Assembly (NCBI GenBank): GCA_017163975.1
Contig: JAFFSR010000218.1
Span: forward strand, 7,195,501-7,259,500
Source of the DNA: Anastatus disparis
Lineage: Eukaryota > Arthropoda > Insecta > Hymenoptera > Eupelmidae
Length of the DNA stretch: 64,000 nt
Direction: 5' to 3'
The position numbers and the translations under genes were made by a program. Of this stretch, positions 1 through 14,200 are shown one piece after another (within the stretch, counting starts at the first letter, position 1; every line of letters starts with the position of its first letter). The notes below the pieces were generated by a model, which saw only the letters and a list, made by a program, of their open reading frames with translations, did not search any database and had not been told where the DNA came from.

Positions 1-2164
1 TTCTTTTTCTTATGAATTATTCTTGAATGGGCTGTTTAATAGCAGAAAGTAATAATTTTCTCTTAAAAAAAAACATAAAAATATAAAAAAAAGTTTTTCT
101 CCAATTAAAATGAAATACGAATAAAATTTAAATATTCATAGTACATTAAATTTGAAATATTCAGATAATACTTCGTATAGTTTTCAGAATTAACATAAAA
201 TTTTGGAACACTCAAAATCCACGGCAAGCATTAACATGATTAACTTTATTATTCAGAAAATGAAAAGACAAAATTTAATCTCAGATTCGTCATAATGTCC
301 ATTTTTGACATCGCGTCTTTTACTATATCCCTCCTCGTATTATATGTGTGTAGCTCATTAAAAATTCTCATGTGTCAGTGAATCGTAAGAAAAAACAAAA
401 GTTTCATCAGACTACAAAACCTCGTCGATTCTCGAAACACTACGTTTTGTATACGCGCTGACTTTATGAATCAATTCGTCTATTAAAAATTCAATGTTTA
501 TCGTGAAATTGAGTTTTCTCTATCCTCGTTATCGGTTCGCGTAACGTAATTGTGCGAAAAATATTATGAAAATAATATCTACGTGGTTGATTGTATTGTT
601 GCGAGCGGAATTTCATTTAGATCGAAGATAATTTTGGGGATTGAGATAACAAAATTAGGGGAACTAGTATATTTAAAAATAAGTAAATAAAAACATTGCT
701 ATCAAAATGCGAAATTGATTAAAATTTATTTGGTCTGTACATTTTAATGAATTCCTCGAAATATGGAATATTTGGCTGGCTTTTGTTTTTTAAATTATGA
801 TGAGTTATTCAAGCAGATGTAAACATTGTAAATTTTTCAAATATTTGCATTGTTTTTAAAACATATAGGCGCTCGTTTTTGTTGAAAATATTTGTATTAC
901 GAAATTTAAAAAAAATATTTTTATTAAAAAACGTGAAGAGATTTTTTGATACCAAATTTAGTATAATGGTGCAATAAAAAGCAAAAAAATAATTAAAAAT
1001 TCTTTAAATATACACTCGGTGTATTTTTTTCTAAAGTGATACGGATAACCCTTGCGTGACCCGAAAAATTCTCTAGTTTTACCGGATAAAGAAGAAATAT
1101 ATATTAAAATGCTGATCCATATATTTTGGTATGATACAGATCGTGTGTGGGTCGCATTTCAAAAAGTATTCTTAACCATAATACCAGAAATAAATATATA
1201 CGCATTGTTTATTTTTATTACGCTTTATATTCATCGGACCCTAAAAGTCTTTCGTATATATGGATGTATAGATTTCTAATTATAATTCAACGCTTACGCA
1301 ATATATTTCATTTTTTGTTAAAAATATAATTCCTATAAAGCGACGTATGTTGTATACATATAAAAAGAAGTTAAAATTAATCGATACATTAATAAATATA
1401 AAACATTGAAAATAATTTATTCGATGATTGAAACGTAAATGATTTATTTATTAGATGGTTATTTTATAAAAACAAAAGGATATTGGTTTGCTTTTTAGCT
1501 TTTTAGTTCTTTTTATTTGTTCAAGCATATCTTATTATTTAAACTAAATTAGATAATAAAATATCCAAACGAATATGACATAATCGTGAAAAAAAATATA
1601 TACAAAACTGATCTAAAAACTGAAAATCCAAACATTTCTAAACATCTCTTCTCTAACACATGTAAAAATTGACTGTGTAGCGTAGCGATACTATACACAT
1701 GTGTGCTTTTTATAAATTCTCAGGGTCATTTTAATTTTCGAAAGAAAAAGTGCGTTTCAGCGTATACATAACACAAGATGAAAAAGATGGGCTATAGGGC
1801 AAAAACCTACTACGTAGTTTGCTATACATATACGCACACACGAATATACGCACACAGATGTATACGTCGTGTGTGTTGAACGCCAAGCTAGAAAAAGTAC
1901 AACGCACTTTTCTGAAAGAGCTTCTCCCCACTAGGCGAAGGTCGACACGAGGCAACATAGCGCTTGGCTTGTTGATTATTATTATTATTGTGATTGTGAA
2001 AGATATAGATATATATATAAACATATATTATGATAAAGTTTTAGATTTAATTTTTTCCATTAAATTGTTGACGAATATTAAAATATTCATTGGTCAAATA
2101 TGATTAATAAAAAATTTAATTTTGGGCGATACGTTATGGCATTTTTTAATTCGCCAATAACTGA

Positions 2165-2203
<39 letters not shown>

Positions 2204-3033
2204 GGTGAAATTTGGCCAATAATATTATAATTGGTTAAAATGGCAGTTTTTTCTAAATTTTTAAAGTAACACCTTTTTATTAATCTGATTGATAAAAAAT
2301 TTGAATACAGTTATAATTATATTTCAAATCGTTAATATTGATATAAATAAAAACACAAATTTTTATCGCCACGAATAAATTAATTTTGAAAATGCTCGAA
2401 TTAAGCTGATAAATTTCCCGTTAATAATAATAATAATGCTTTGCTTTTCCTGCATTCTTAATTTTCTAATATTTTTTTTATGGCTTCAATGCTAATTTGA
2501 TTGATGTTAGTAATTTATAGTGGTAATCAACAGTATCAATTTCGCGAAACACGAGCTACGTAATCCGAGTTAGGAAATCATTACTGTTTAGTTTCTTTCT
2601 TTTTTTAATTTTCATATATAAGGCTACAGTGTATTATATCATTTATCTACTTGATACTTTTAATATTATCGGTTGCGTTATCATTAATACCGCACGGGTG
2701 TATGTTGTTATGTTGATGTAATATGCTAACTTCTTTGTTTTTAATAGCGGCGGAGCGATCGATATTTTAGCAGAGTTGACAAAAATTTTTTCACTTAATA
2801 ATCATAGTGGATTCAATAAACAAATTTATGATGATTTCATATTTAGCAGCATTAATTTTTCATTGATTCTTAATTTTCATACGTGAAGAGAATTTTACTA
2901 CGTTTTTATTAACTCGCTTTGGTGTCTGTCTGTCTGTCTGTTCGGTACAAATTTTGCAACCGATTGTAAACTAACTTCCCGATGAGCTAGAGACTTGAAA
3001 TTTTAAATATAGCTCAGAACTGGATGACAATGC
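1..3033. other. no gene seen
   Basis: AT-rich DNA with scattered short open frames of low complexity and, at 2165, the ATT repeat. Nothing with protein-like composition on either strand. Confidence 0.7.
2165..2204. repeat. (ATT)n microsatellite
   Basis: About 13 TTA/ATT units. Confidence 0.97.
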
Positions 3034-3395
3034 AATATTATAAAAAAATATATATCTACCGAACAATATATTAATATATTCAATCATATACGGAGATGTT
3101 GGCAAAATTAAAGATTTGAAGATTTTATATATAGATACACTTTTAACATTAGTGTCTAAACATCTTCGAAAATTTTAAAAATCCTTTTTGATATATTAAT
3201 ATATTAATATATTCAATATTATATTTTTGCACGCATTGTTGGATAATATAATTAAAAATATATATTCCCACCGAAAAATATATTAATACATTTAATTATA
3301 CACGGAGATATTGGCAAAATTGAAGATTAGAAGATTTTATATATAGATATACTTTTAACATTAGTGTCTAACCATTTTCGAAAATTTTTAAAATT
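3034..3395 (+). repeat. two direct repeats, period about 212 bp
   Basis: About 145 bp containing CGGAGATRTTGGCAAAATT and CTTTTAACATTAGTGTCTAA occurs twice, at 3034-3178 and 3249-3395. It is preceded by a GTCTGTCTGTCTGT run and a stretch that looks like an old mobile element. No coding content. Confidence 0.8.
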
Positions 3396-3770
3396 CTTTA
3401 ACTTGTCATATATTGCAATCAGACATAAATTACAGCATTTTGTATTCTACATATAAAATTTGAGACTGTATTTTATTCATTTTATGGTCTAACAATGCAT
3501 AAAACAATAAATCTTGGTTGAATTTCTAATAGCGTCATTATCGTCAAAACGGCGGGAAACTCACCATGCGATTACGTGTTCTCTAAAAAAAATAGATGAA
3601 ACACGTTTTAGTCCCTTGACAACAATATATATGCTATATAATATGCACTGTTGGACAACACGATAAATAATATTAATAATAATAATACCAAAATGTATAA
3701 GATAATATCTAAATAAAAAAAAAATTTTCAATCTACCACGTTTTTTAATTGAACTAAAAAGTATAAAATA

Positions 3771-4040
3771 ATATTAAAAATAAAAAAAAAACTTTTTAAT
3801 GTATTACGTTTTTATAATGAACCAAAAAGTATAAAATAATGTGTAATAAAATGAAAAATGAATAATGATTTGAAATAAAAAAAACATGGGGCGCATACAA
3901 TACATAATAATAAACATGCGCCCCACGTTTTTTTTATTTCAAATCATTATTCATTTTTCATTTTATTACACATTATTTTATACTTTTTGGTTCATTATAA
4001 AAACGTAATACATTAAAAAGTTTTTTTTTATTTTTAATAT
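3771..4040. repeat. near-perfect 125-bp foldback with a GC clamp
   Basis: Arms 3771-3896 and 3916-4040 are almost exact reverse complements, with a 19-bp spacer and a GC-rich tip TGGGGCGCAT / ATGCGCCCCA. Just left (3717-3770) is a diverged direct copy of the outer arm. Probably a foldback or MITE element; no target duplication was clear. Confidence 0.85.
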
Positions 4041-5206
4041 TTTTCTACATAAATTACAGTGTCCATCACTAAAATTGTGGAACATCGTATATTTTTAGAT
4101 TATTTTAGAGACACATGCTTTACATATTATTGAACACATGGACAAAAATTGAAGTTTTTCCAATGATTTTTACAGTTACGGCCGTAATTTTTACAATACT
4201 CATTAGTACATTTTGTGAAATTTCATAATAACAATTAAAAAAAAAATGTCACTATAATTATTATGCAGAATTTCATTGTAAATTTGATAGAAAAATTATC
4301 TCGGTGTAATCATATGTTTTTTTTCCTTTAATAACTTTAACCAAATAAATATTTTTTATGGAGTATACGAAAAAAAAGGTTCATCAATAATGCATAACGT
4401 TATCGTTTCGGGTATAAAAGCGTGAGTAGTTTATTAAAGATATTTTTCACGCAGGTTATTTTGTATTCTCGTCGCAGTTTCACTTGATCATCAAAAGTAA
4501 ATTGTGTACTACGTCAATAGTTGATGTGCATTTAGTGTTAAGATGAAGTCATTCAATAATTGCAATTCATAATATAAAGTTTCATCGTTAATACTTTTTT
4601 TCATAAATGTCAAATGGAAATATCCGATAAAGTTTATAAAGAACAATGGTTTGAGACACAACAAAATTTTTTTTACTGTGCTTGACGTAATTGGCAGATA
4701 AGGCAGTTGCATGACAATTGTAATTATTAATTCACAAATAGGAAAATGTTTAAAGTTGTAAAAGAAAGGAATAAATTTTTCCATCTTTAAATAATTTTTT
4801 AAAGAAAACTTGTTTTTTTTCGACGGATTTTTCCCTTTTTTAATAAAAAATCAGATAAAAAATGTATAGCTCAGAAAGGTCTGATAGGGCTATGGCTCTT
4901 ACAAAAAAGGACTAGACAGTCAATGACCGTATGATTAAAAGATGAGAGAGCAACATTTTTATTCAGAATGGAATAGTTTGAGAAAAGCCAAGAGGTCAAA
5001 AAACTCAATAAAAATTTTCTTATTTATAGAAAACTTCCCTTTCAGTAACGATTCGTCAAATTGATACACATCTTTTCAGTACTTCCTTGTTTACTAAATT
5101 ATAAAAATAAATCACCCTCTTATAATACGTTAATGACTTATGAAGTATTTAATGAATGCGAAAATGGCACTTTGATCGATACTGGGCTCACCCTTACTTA
5201 TGTTAC

Positions 5207-5367
5207 GGGGTCTATTTGACCCAAAGAAACTTTTTTATTCCTTTTATTTGAATTCTAGGAGCTATATATTCTGTGAAACAAAGTTAAATTTTAATACTTT
5301 TCGTTGTCTACGGAACTTATTCTTCTGGCGCCATAAACGACCCAACTTTCTGGGTCAAATTGACTCC
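5207..5367. repeat. small imperfect inverted repeat (MITE-like)
   Basis: GGGGTCTATTTGACCC faces GGGTCAAATTGACTCC across about 130 bp. No clear target duplication. Confidence 0.4.
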
Positions 5368-6014
5368 ATATGATGATAATTGATTTATTCGGCGATAAGA
5401 TTAATAAACGTTAACAGAAATCATCGCTTGACTTAATTAAGAGAAAAAAAAACTCAACTGACCATACCCAACAGTTTAAAAAATAATCCATCAAGTCATC
5501 CCAATAATTAATCTATACATCTTCCTCCGTCTTCGGAACAGCAGTATTCATTAAAAACTTCACGATAATAGAAATCGAAAGCTACTATAGCTACTCTGTT
5601 ATAATAATATAAATACAAAGCAGAGCCATTATCTTAACCCGAGTGTTTCATAGTATACATAATAACGTAACCAATTCAATGTCAGAGAACATAATACACA
5701 CAACATCAAGCTGCAGTGGTAGTGGTAGTAGTAGAGCGAGAGATAAGGACGGAGAATATATAACATAGACTTGCGGGCGGTCCATGCAAGAGTCGCGTGA
5801 ACGTTAGTCGAGGTCAAACTACAGCGCACGTGCTTTGGGTTTTAGAAAAAATTTATTGTACGCGTGTGTACGTGTATGTGTATTTCATCTCTTTTTCTTG
5901 CTCTCTTGTGTACTGAATACGATAAAAGAGTAAAGAAACCATTAATAGAAGGAGATAGATTTGGGTGTTTTTTTTTCGCTCTTATACTGTAATTTCGAGG
6001 GAGTTTAGGGTATA

Positions 6015-6152
6015 TGGTCAATGTCCCAATTGCTACTCGCTGTTAGAAATGAACCTATTACTAACCGCTCAATGTTATTTAGATACAAAAAAAAATTTTT
6101 AACAATGAACGGCTAGTAATAGGTTCGTGAGTAGCAATTGGGACATTGACCA
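6015..6152. mobile_element. 138-bp MITE with TA target duplication
   Basis: Inverted ends TGGTCAATGTCCCAATTGCT and the matching right end, with a further inner inverted match around CCTATTACTA, flanked by TA on both sides. Size, nearly complete palindromy and TA fit a Tc1/mariner-type MITE. Confidence 0.82.
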
Positions 6153-6822
6153 TATGCCGGATGTTCCACGTTTAGATATATATTGTGGGTCATCGAACAT
6201 AAAGAAGCGTGGATACACTTGCTGTTTTTAGGCTTGAAGTTTTGTATTTTCAAGCGTTAAGTTTTGACAGGTTAAAGATTGGCAGGCTTAACGAATGCCA
6301 AAAGATGAATGTAAACTTGTTTCTAATTTTGAGAAATATTGTTAAGGAAATTGTAAAACAACAAACCAAAATATCACGAATAATCTCAAACGAATCACGT
6401 GAAATGATTATTCTCGTTAGATCAGCAACGTTTTCGTATAATTAATATTCAATACCTACCTCAACAATTTAAATTTAAAAATTATCACCATCTCGCACAG
6501 ATCGATTCTCTGGAAGAAAACTCGTTCCTTAGATAAAATATGAAACACAATTTATCACTGTAGTATAAATGGAAATGAACTAACGTCTTGTAATGAAATG
6601 AATAAAAAAAAAAGTTTAAAAAATCGCAAGTGTCTATACATAGTGTGTAAGATGTTAATTCTACGTTAGATTTGTTATGATTGCACGTAGTTTATTCCCA
6701 GCTATGATAGAGGAGTCAATTATTCTAAATTCACGGTCTATTTCTGTTCTCCAAACAGAATTATAAAAGTATTTTATAGTCTTTTTCAAAGATTATGTAC
6801 ACACAGAACACTTACACACATA

Positions 6823-6824
<2 letters not shown>

Positions 6825-6903
<79 letters not shown>
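6825..6903. repeat. (AC)n microsatellite
   Basis: About 39 uninterrupted AC units. Confidence 0.98.
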
Positions 6904-6904
<1 letters not shown>

Positions 6905-8062
6905 CACATCACATCTCACACACATAAATATATAATGGAAGATACTTGAATAGGTTGTATTAAATAGTTTTTACTCTCAAGTAGTGTTTATACTTGAAGA
7001 CAATAAAAGAAAATTCGATATTGAAGAAAAAGGTTGGAAGATTAAATTTAAAAATTTCCTTTTCAATCAAGACTATATAAATTCGAGATCTTTTTCAAGT
7101 TAAATGAATTGGAACACATACAATTTTATCCTGCTACAACGAAGCGTGGAACGTTTCTTTTTTTTCTTCTTCTTTATTTATTCTTTTCTCGGATCGGTTG
7201 AATGAACCAAGCTCTTTGAATGGTATATCTTCTGTGTAATAAACTTAACTTTTGTATTTATTGCGGACGATTATGGTTATATTAAGACTTTTACTGGAAA
7301 GTGCCTTAATATATTGTTTTTCTTATTTTTAAATTCTTCTAAATACATAGTAAAACAAAGTTTTTTTAAATTTATTTAGATCTTTAGATAAAAAGATTTA
7401 AAAATTAGAATATTAATGTGTCAAATGTTGCATAGTAAAGGAAGCATTAAACACGAAGATCAAAAATCCATTTATTACAATTTAGCTCAAACAGGAAATC
7501 ATTTAAGTTAAAAGGAATATTTTTATATCACCAGAATTTTTTACCATCTATCTTGCATTCTTTTTATTACAAATAATACAAAATACATTCTGTTACAAAT
7601 AAATAAAATATCGAAATAAAATTGATTATGTAATTGTCAGCGCGATTTTTTCTTGAAAATAAAGTAAAATACGCGGAAGCTATCGCGCTTAATAGTCACA
7701 TCACGTCATGCTTAACTTTGATTTATAGTAACACTATTCTGACGTCATGTACTTTTAAGACTTTTAAATTCCCATTATAACTTGCGATGTGGTTTATTTG
7801 CATGGATATTTGAAATTAAGAGATCGACTCGAGAAAGAAAATTGTGTTGTTTTGTTTTGAAAGTGTGTTATTTTGGAGTATCACCCTTTAAAATAGGTTA
7901 ATTATATGTAAATTTATTCATTAATAATGGATATTGTTGAAAAGAGGTAAATCTCATTTAATAAATCTTAATTAGAAGAAAAACTAATATTTTTAAGTAT
8001 CATAAAGATTATTAATTCTTATTTTATTTAATGAAGAAAGATAGTTCTGGCCAAGCATATTT

Positions 8063-8274
8063 TGAGGTTATGTAACAGAGGATATGATTAATACATAGTT
8101 ACCGACATTACAGTTTCCTGGATTTTTTATCTTTATTCTAAAGTTTTTCGAAATGTCTCTACGTCATGCTTTTTATTAATTCAAGTGCAAGGATATAATG
8201 CAGAGATATTTTAAAAAATTATAGATTGACAACAAAAAATTTGGAAAACTGTAATGTCGGTATCTCACATCTCT
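8063..8274. mobile_element. MITE family A, copy 1
   Basis: A foldback with TACCGACATTACAGTTT near the left and AAACTGTAATGTCGGTA near the right. Its sequence, including GTTACCGACA and TTTTTATCTTTA, is shared with the copy at 61918-62122. Confidence 0.65.
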
Positions 8275-11200
8275 CTAAAAATTTAATTTAAAAAAATAAT
8301 TAAAATAAAGTAAAAACTTCGTTATATTTTTATGAGCATTATTTCTTGTTCTCTTATTTTTCTTTTTTCAAAGGATAAAAAACAGATTTTTCTGTCTGAA
8401 GTGCTGATTTTTTGCGTACATAATTCTTTGATGTGCTAATTTTAGCAACGTATATGCAAAGTACGTGCAGTTTTTTACTCAACGTTAATCTTGTCCTCGT
8501 TTTAAGACAAGTTTTTTTTGTCATTTTTTTTTTTCATTTATACCATAAAGGTACACATCAACCATATTGAGCATATTAAAATTAGCATAGTATGAAAAAG
8601 GAAAACGTAAATTAGAAACGATAAGGTGATACATATTTTAATTATCCTATTGACACTCGGTATCATACACGTGGAAAATTAGTTTTCTTATCTGCTCGAG
8701 CTGAATTCATTAAACTTATTATAAAATGAAGCAAAAAAAAAAGGAAATACAAAAGAGACATTTTCTTTTCTAATCTAATGAGACATATTGAGGTCAAACT
8801 GTATAACAAGTTTATCCTAGAAAGATTAGTCGAGTAAAACAATTTTAAAAGAGGAGTCAGCGCCATTTAATATTATCAATAGCTGAAGTTTTATTTTCGC
8901 CTCTTCTTTACTATCCACGCCGAGAAAACCGGCCATGCTAGTAAAACAACGAGAGCTAAATTTATCAGTCATTGATAAACGGCTGTTGCACCGAAACTCT
9001 TCTGTTTTTTTTCTTTTTGTTATTGACTAATATTGAATTTATGAATTGGATTTTTGCAAGAAATATTTCCTTTTTTATTGTTTAATTGTATAAAATTTAA
9101 AAAAATTTATACTTCTGATAAAATTTTTTTTTTTTATAAGTATTGAAATGAATGTATTGTATCATTAATTTGGTAGTTTGTAATTATCCGTTGACTTATC
9201 ATTTAATTATGAATTTTGAAATTTTCATCAGACGAATTATGTAATTTCAGTTGCTTGAAAATATTTACAATCCTCGATTGTTAAATTTTATCAGAACGTC
9301 TGGGATGTATCTCTATTTCGTTTAAAAACTATGATGTAATAAATACAATGTGTGCCAGATTGTTGTATATTTCTTATCATTTACAGACAATCAGAAGCAT
9401 AATGTTAACTGATAATCAAGCAAGAGATCTTATTTATGTTTGGTTACGTAATTTAATTTTGGATTTTCAATAAATTATACGTAAATATATGTATAAAATG
9501 AAAAATTTTTTTTCTCTTTTATTAGTATTAATATTCTTTTTTTAGATTATTATATTTTTATCAGTTATTCCAATTTTTTATCAACCGGATGCAATATATA
9601 GTTCGACTGACTGATATTATCTGCAATAAAATTTAATTATTCTCTGAGTAAAGTCTAGGCATATTTTTATTTTTGACCTCAATTCACCTCAAACTTGCAC
9701 ACTAAATAATGAATGAATAATTGAAAATCTTTTTTTACGTTTTTAATACAATATTTGTATACCTGAATTTTTTTTTTATATGTAATTTTCAGATTTAACT
9801 ATATACGATATTATTAATAAGCTTTATAAATTCATATTAAAAAGCAATAATTGTAAATATAACTTGGATTACCTGATGGAAATGATATCTTACAATATAC
9901 CTGAATCATAAAATATTAAGGATAAATGAATAAAGGAATGTGGATTTTAATAAAATAAAACTCAAAATTAAAAAAAAAAAATAAACAATAATGTAACACA
10001 TGTAGTTATAGATTTATAATACAAGTTTATTGAATGGCTGGTCTTGCGAGTTCTCTCATTTATATATATACTTTTTTTTTATGCACCGGAATAAAAGATA
10101 GAGAATCCTCGAGTGAGTAAAATGGTTCGCATCGTTTCTTTTTTTTTTCCTTTCTTTTGAGGATACTCATTTTTTCTTCAAAATTGTTAATTAAATTACA
10201 ATCAATCGTTCCATAAATCGTAAGAACGCGACGATAATTTTTTTCTTCTTCTTCTTCCTTTTCCCTCTAACAAATATATAATAGTATCAATTCATAATAT
10301 ATAATAATAATGACAATTCACGATGATAATAATAATAAAGAATTAATAAATATATAACTTTGTATTTCTCTTTCTATATATTCCCCTCTCTCTTTTTCTC
10401 ATCGTTTTTTAAAATGTACAATGATAATAATATGACAGAAATAGACTATAATCGAGAAGATTTAACAATTAAAATATACAAATAGGTTATAGAATCACGT
10501 AATAAATAGTCGAAAAAATCAATAATTCTTTTATTTTTTTTTTATTCTTATACTCTTATATGTATATGTATATACTTTTATATATGCATGTACATATAAG
10601 CTTTTTTTCTCTCCATTTCCTATATACGCGTTTTGTTTTATTATTATTGTTTCGTCGATCTCGTTTTTCTTCTTCTTTTATTTTTTTGTATATATGTGCT
10701 TCGGACTTAAAAGTTTATCTGTACAAAGTAAATTTCCATTTTATATATTATTATGCACATTATGCGTGATATGGCTTGGATTTCATTTATAGAACGAATA
10801 ACAATTCACTTTATGCATCTCTGCCGTCAACGCAGGGAGCGAGTAACGTATCTTTTATCATTTTATTTTTTTTTTGTTTTTTCTTTTGCTTTGTTTTTTT
10901 TTCTGAAAAAAAAAGGAGGCTAATGAGAAGCTGGTACATGAGAATATTGAGATTACGAAGATTTTATGCTTCGTTAATAATCAATCTTGCTCAATTGTGA
11001 TTGTTGCGTTATTGAAAATTTTTCATCTTTTAAATAATAGGTTGCTTTTTCTTTATATCTTTTATATTGTGATGATGTTTTTGACGATCCTGTCATTTGG
11101 ACTTTCCTTTCAATGTGAATACTTTAAGGTTCATCTTTTTACAATTCATTCTTTTATCTTTGGGAGAATATTTAGTTATCAAACTCTAGCACTGCACAAT

Positions 11201-14200
11201 TTTTTTTTTTCAATTATATACATTTATAGCATACGTACACCTATAAATGTATAAAGCTTTCTTTTCTTTTCCGGACTATAAAGTTATGTGCGCGATTTTT
11301 ATACATGTACGTTTGAAAATTAATAAATGATAATTGTATTTTAAAGTAGTGAAAAAAATTAAAATTCGGAATAATATAGAAAAATTTTTTTATTTTAATA
11401 TAGGTCAAAGAAGTAGGTTGGTAAAAAATGTAATTTCAATTTCTTAAAAAGAGTTTCTATAGTTTTGTAATGTGCGTACTGCAAAAAATTATAATATTAC
11501 AGAAAAAGTGAGAAACAAAAAATACATATTCAATAAATATATTGATAATTAAAAAGAAAAATATTGACATTAAATTTATGCGTATAGCAATGAAAAAAAT
11601 ATACCCACAGTTATTAGTGTTTTTATAACGTTTTATTTTTGTTTTTTTTTAAATATGAATGAAATTTCATAACGAAGTTTGAACGAAAATTTAAATAACG
11701 TATATAATAATCAACAAATTTATCATTTCATTCTTATATTTGCCGTGAAAATACGTGATCTTCGTATACATCGATATAGTCTTATCCGTGACATAATTTC
11801 ATTCATCTTATAATATAACCAATGTACACGCGTTTAGCAATGTTTTCTCTCTTTTTTTTTAAATATTTTTTCGCTTGACCCTGATTGATCCTTTGACACG
11901 AAAAAAAGTCACATTTTTAAAGACCTTCAATTCTAACACGTTGAATTATCTTTGATCTCCGGAACAAAAGACAATAAAATAAATTGATCAATCGATAAAT
12001 ACACAGCGCATATGTTTATACAATATTATTTGTATTTTAATTTAAAATCGACGAGTTTTTATTAAATTAATAAAAGAAATGTACTTGTGTACATTGCAGA
12101 AGCGTGAAAAATACACGCCAACCTTTTTTTACTTTATTATTTTACACTGACGGCGCTTTTATTTCCCAAAAAATTTGCTATACGTAAAAGCTACGGCGGT
12201 AAGAAAAAGATGTGTATAATTCTTTTTTTTTTTTATTAACACGGGAAATTTGAGCTTATCCTTTGAGGAAACATTACTTTTGAACTTCCCCGGAGATCTT
12301 TTATTTTATTTTTATATATTTTATACAGATAAAATTTTACACTTTTTATTTATGTTTACAAGTATCGTTGGACCAAGAGGTCCGAAATTTTTTTTTTTTT
12401 TTTGGATAATTTTAATATCAATATTAAACTTTTTTTTTAATTACATGATACAGCGATACAATTTTTTTTTCTGCTTGAACACGTTAAGAAAAAAGATGAG
12501 GCTTTTTCATTGCACATTTACGCTTTTTATTTTTCTTTAAATATACGAAGTCGAGCATTTAAACGCGCGCGATGTGAAACAAATTTTTTTTTTCTTTATA
12601 TATGCTCGGTACCTGCTAAGATTTGGAAGGCATAGAAGGCACGAGGTACCGAAATATTTTGTTAAAATTGTTTCTCTTTTCGTTTGTTTTGTAAGCCAAA
12701 TTCTTTCTTTTTTTTATTTCATTATTATTATTCTTTTCAAAAGTTTAATGATAAAATGTTTCGAAATTTGTTTTCATTTTTTTTATATTATTCTCTCACG
12801 CACTCGCACATTCGCCCGCAATGTTCTCGCATTCATTTGTGACAAAATCTTCTGTGTATAGTATTTTCTTTTTTTTCTCACGTTAAAAACTCTTTCTGGA
12901 AACTTTTCAGCGTTTTCTTAACCGAGAAAATTTTTTCCTCTCTCGTGATTTTTTCTTATTAGTCTTTAATATCTCAAGACAGATTAAACATTTTTAAGCA
13001 AAATTCAAATATTTATTATATTACACAAATTACAAATTACTTTAGCTTTGTTTGCCAATATTAACTAATTTAAGGGTTTAATTAATTACTCTTTCTAATA
13101 ATTTTTAGAACTCTTTAAATACTAATTATATTACGTTTTTACTAAATTTTTAATTAATAAATTATCATATAATTAACATATTATTTAAAATTTGTATAAA
13201 TGTGCAGATTTTCAAAATTAATGTATACATAGTACAGTTTACAATGAAAACATAAGCACGATCAGAGAGGAAAAAATTTAGATTCTCATAAAATACATTT
13301 TTACATCTTTGATCAATGATCTCCGTTAAAACTTATCCCCTTGTTCGTGTAAATATATTAATCTAATAATTAGCGACTTTGTCGAATGAATTTTTTTATT
13401 TTCACTTTAAGAAATAGAAGTATATATATAGGTAGCAGCAAAGTTACAAACGTTGTGCAGTTAATCCATTCTTTTTTTTATTTATAATTAAATAACTCGC
13501 CATCAATAAAATACGTTCGATTATACATATATATATTTTTGCATTTTGTCGCTCTGACTTACATTTATTTTTCATTATTTAATAGTGCAAAAAATTATCT
13601 TGACAGATATGATAAATTTTTCATTCTCTTTTATGCTCAATTAAATTTTTTCTTTGCAATTTAAAGTAAATTTAATAACGTACGGTACAAAGAGCAAAAA
13701 TTGTGTGTCAGTCGACTTGACGGTGGGTCCGATGCGAGGTTCCAATGTCTTTATTATTTTAAAGCCCAGTCGCACATATTTTTCTTTATACTTTATATTG
13801 TTTTTTATTTTAATTAACTTAGATTAAAAAGGAAAGCCCTTGACAACAACAAAATATAATAATAATTAATGAAATTTAAATTTTCTTTGTTCTTTTGGCA
13901 TCGCACTGCGCGCCTTTGCGTCTATATTTTATCGTCGCGACGTCGCGACCGCTTTACAATTTATTAATTTACTTTTTTTTAAAAAAAAAAGCCCACCATT
14001 CGATTAAAATTTTCTTAGCTTTTTTATATCTAACAGTCGCGATCTCCACCGATTTGTCGATCGTTTATTTTTTTTTTCACAAATATTGCATAAGTTTTAT
14101 TTTTTTTTTTATTCTTAATTTTAACATCATATAATTTGTCTTATTTAAGTTCATTGTGCGCACAAGTTACGACACGACCAAATTGATCGGAGTCTCGCCT

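Larger units (their letters stand above)
4041..8062. other. no gene seen
   Basis: Apart from the small inverted repeats at 5.2 and 6.0 kb and the AC microsatellite, only AT-rich sequence. The short frames at 4.5, 5.6 and 6.2 kb have no recognisable domain. Confidence 0.7.

Noticed and set aside
10560..12861. Several F/I/L-rich plus-strand frames
   Set aside because: Translation of T-runs; no start context, domain or splice structure.
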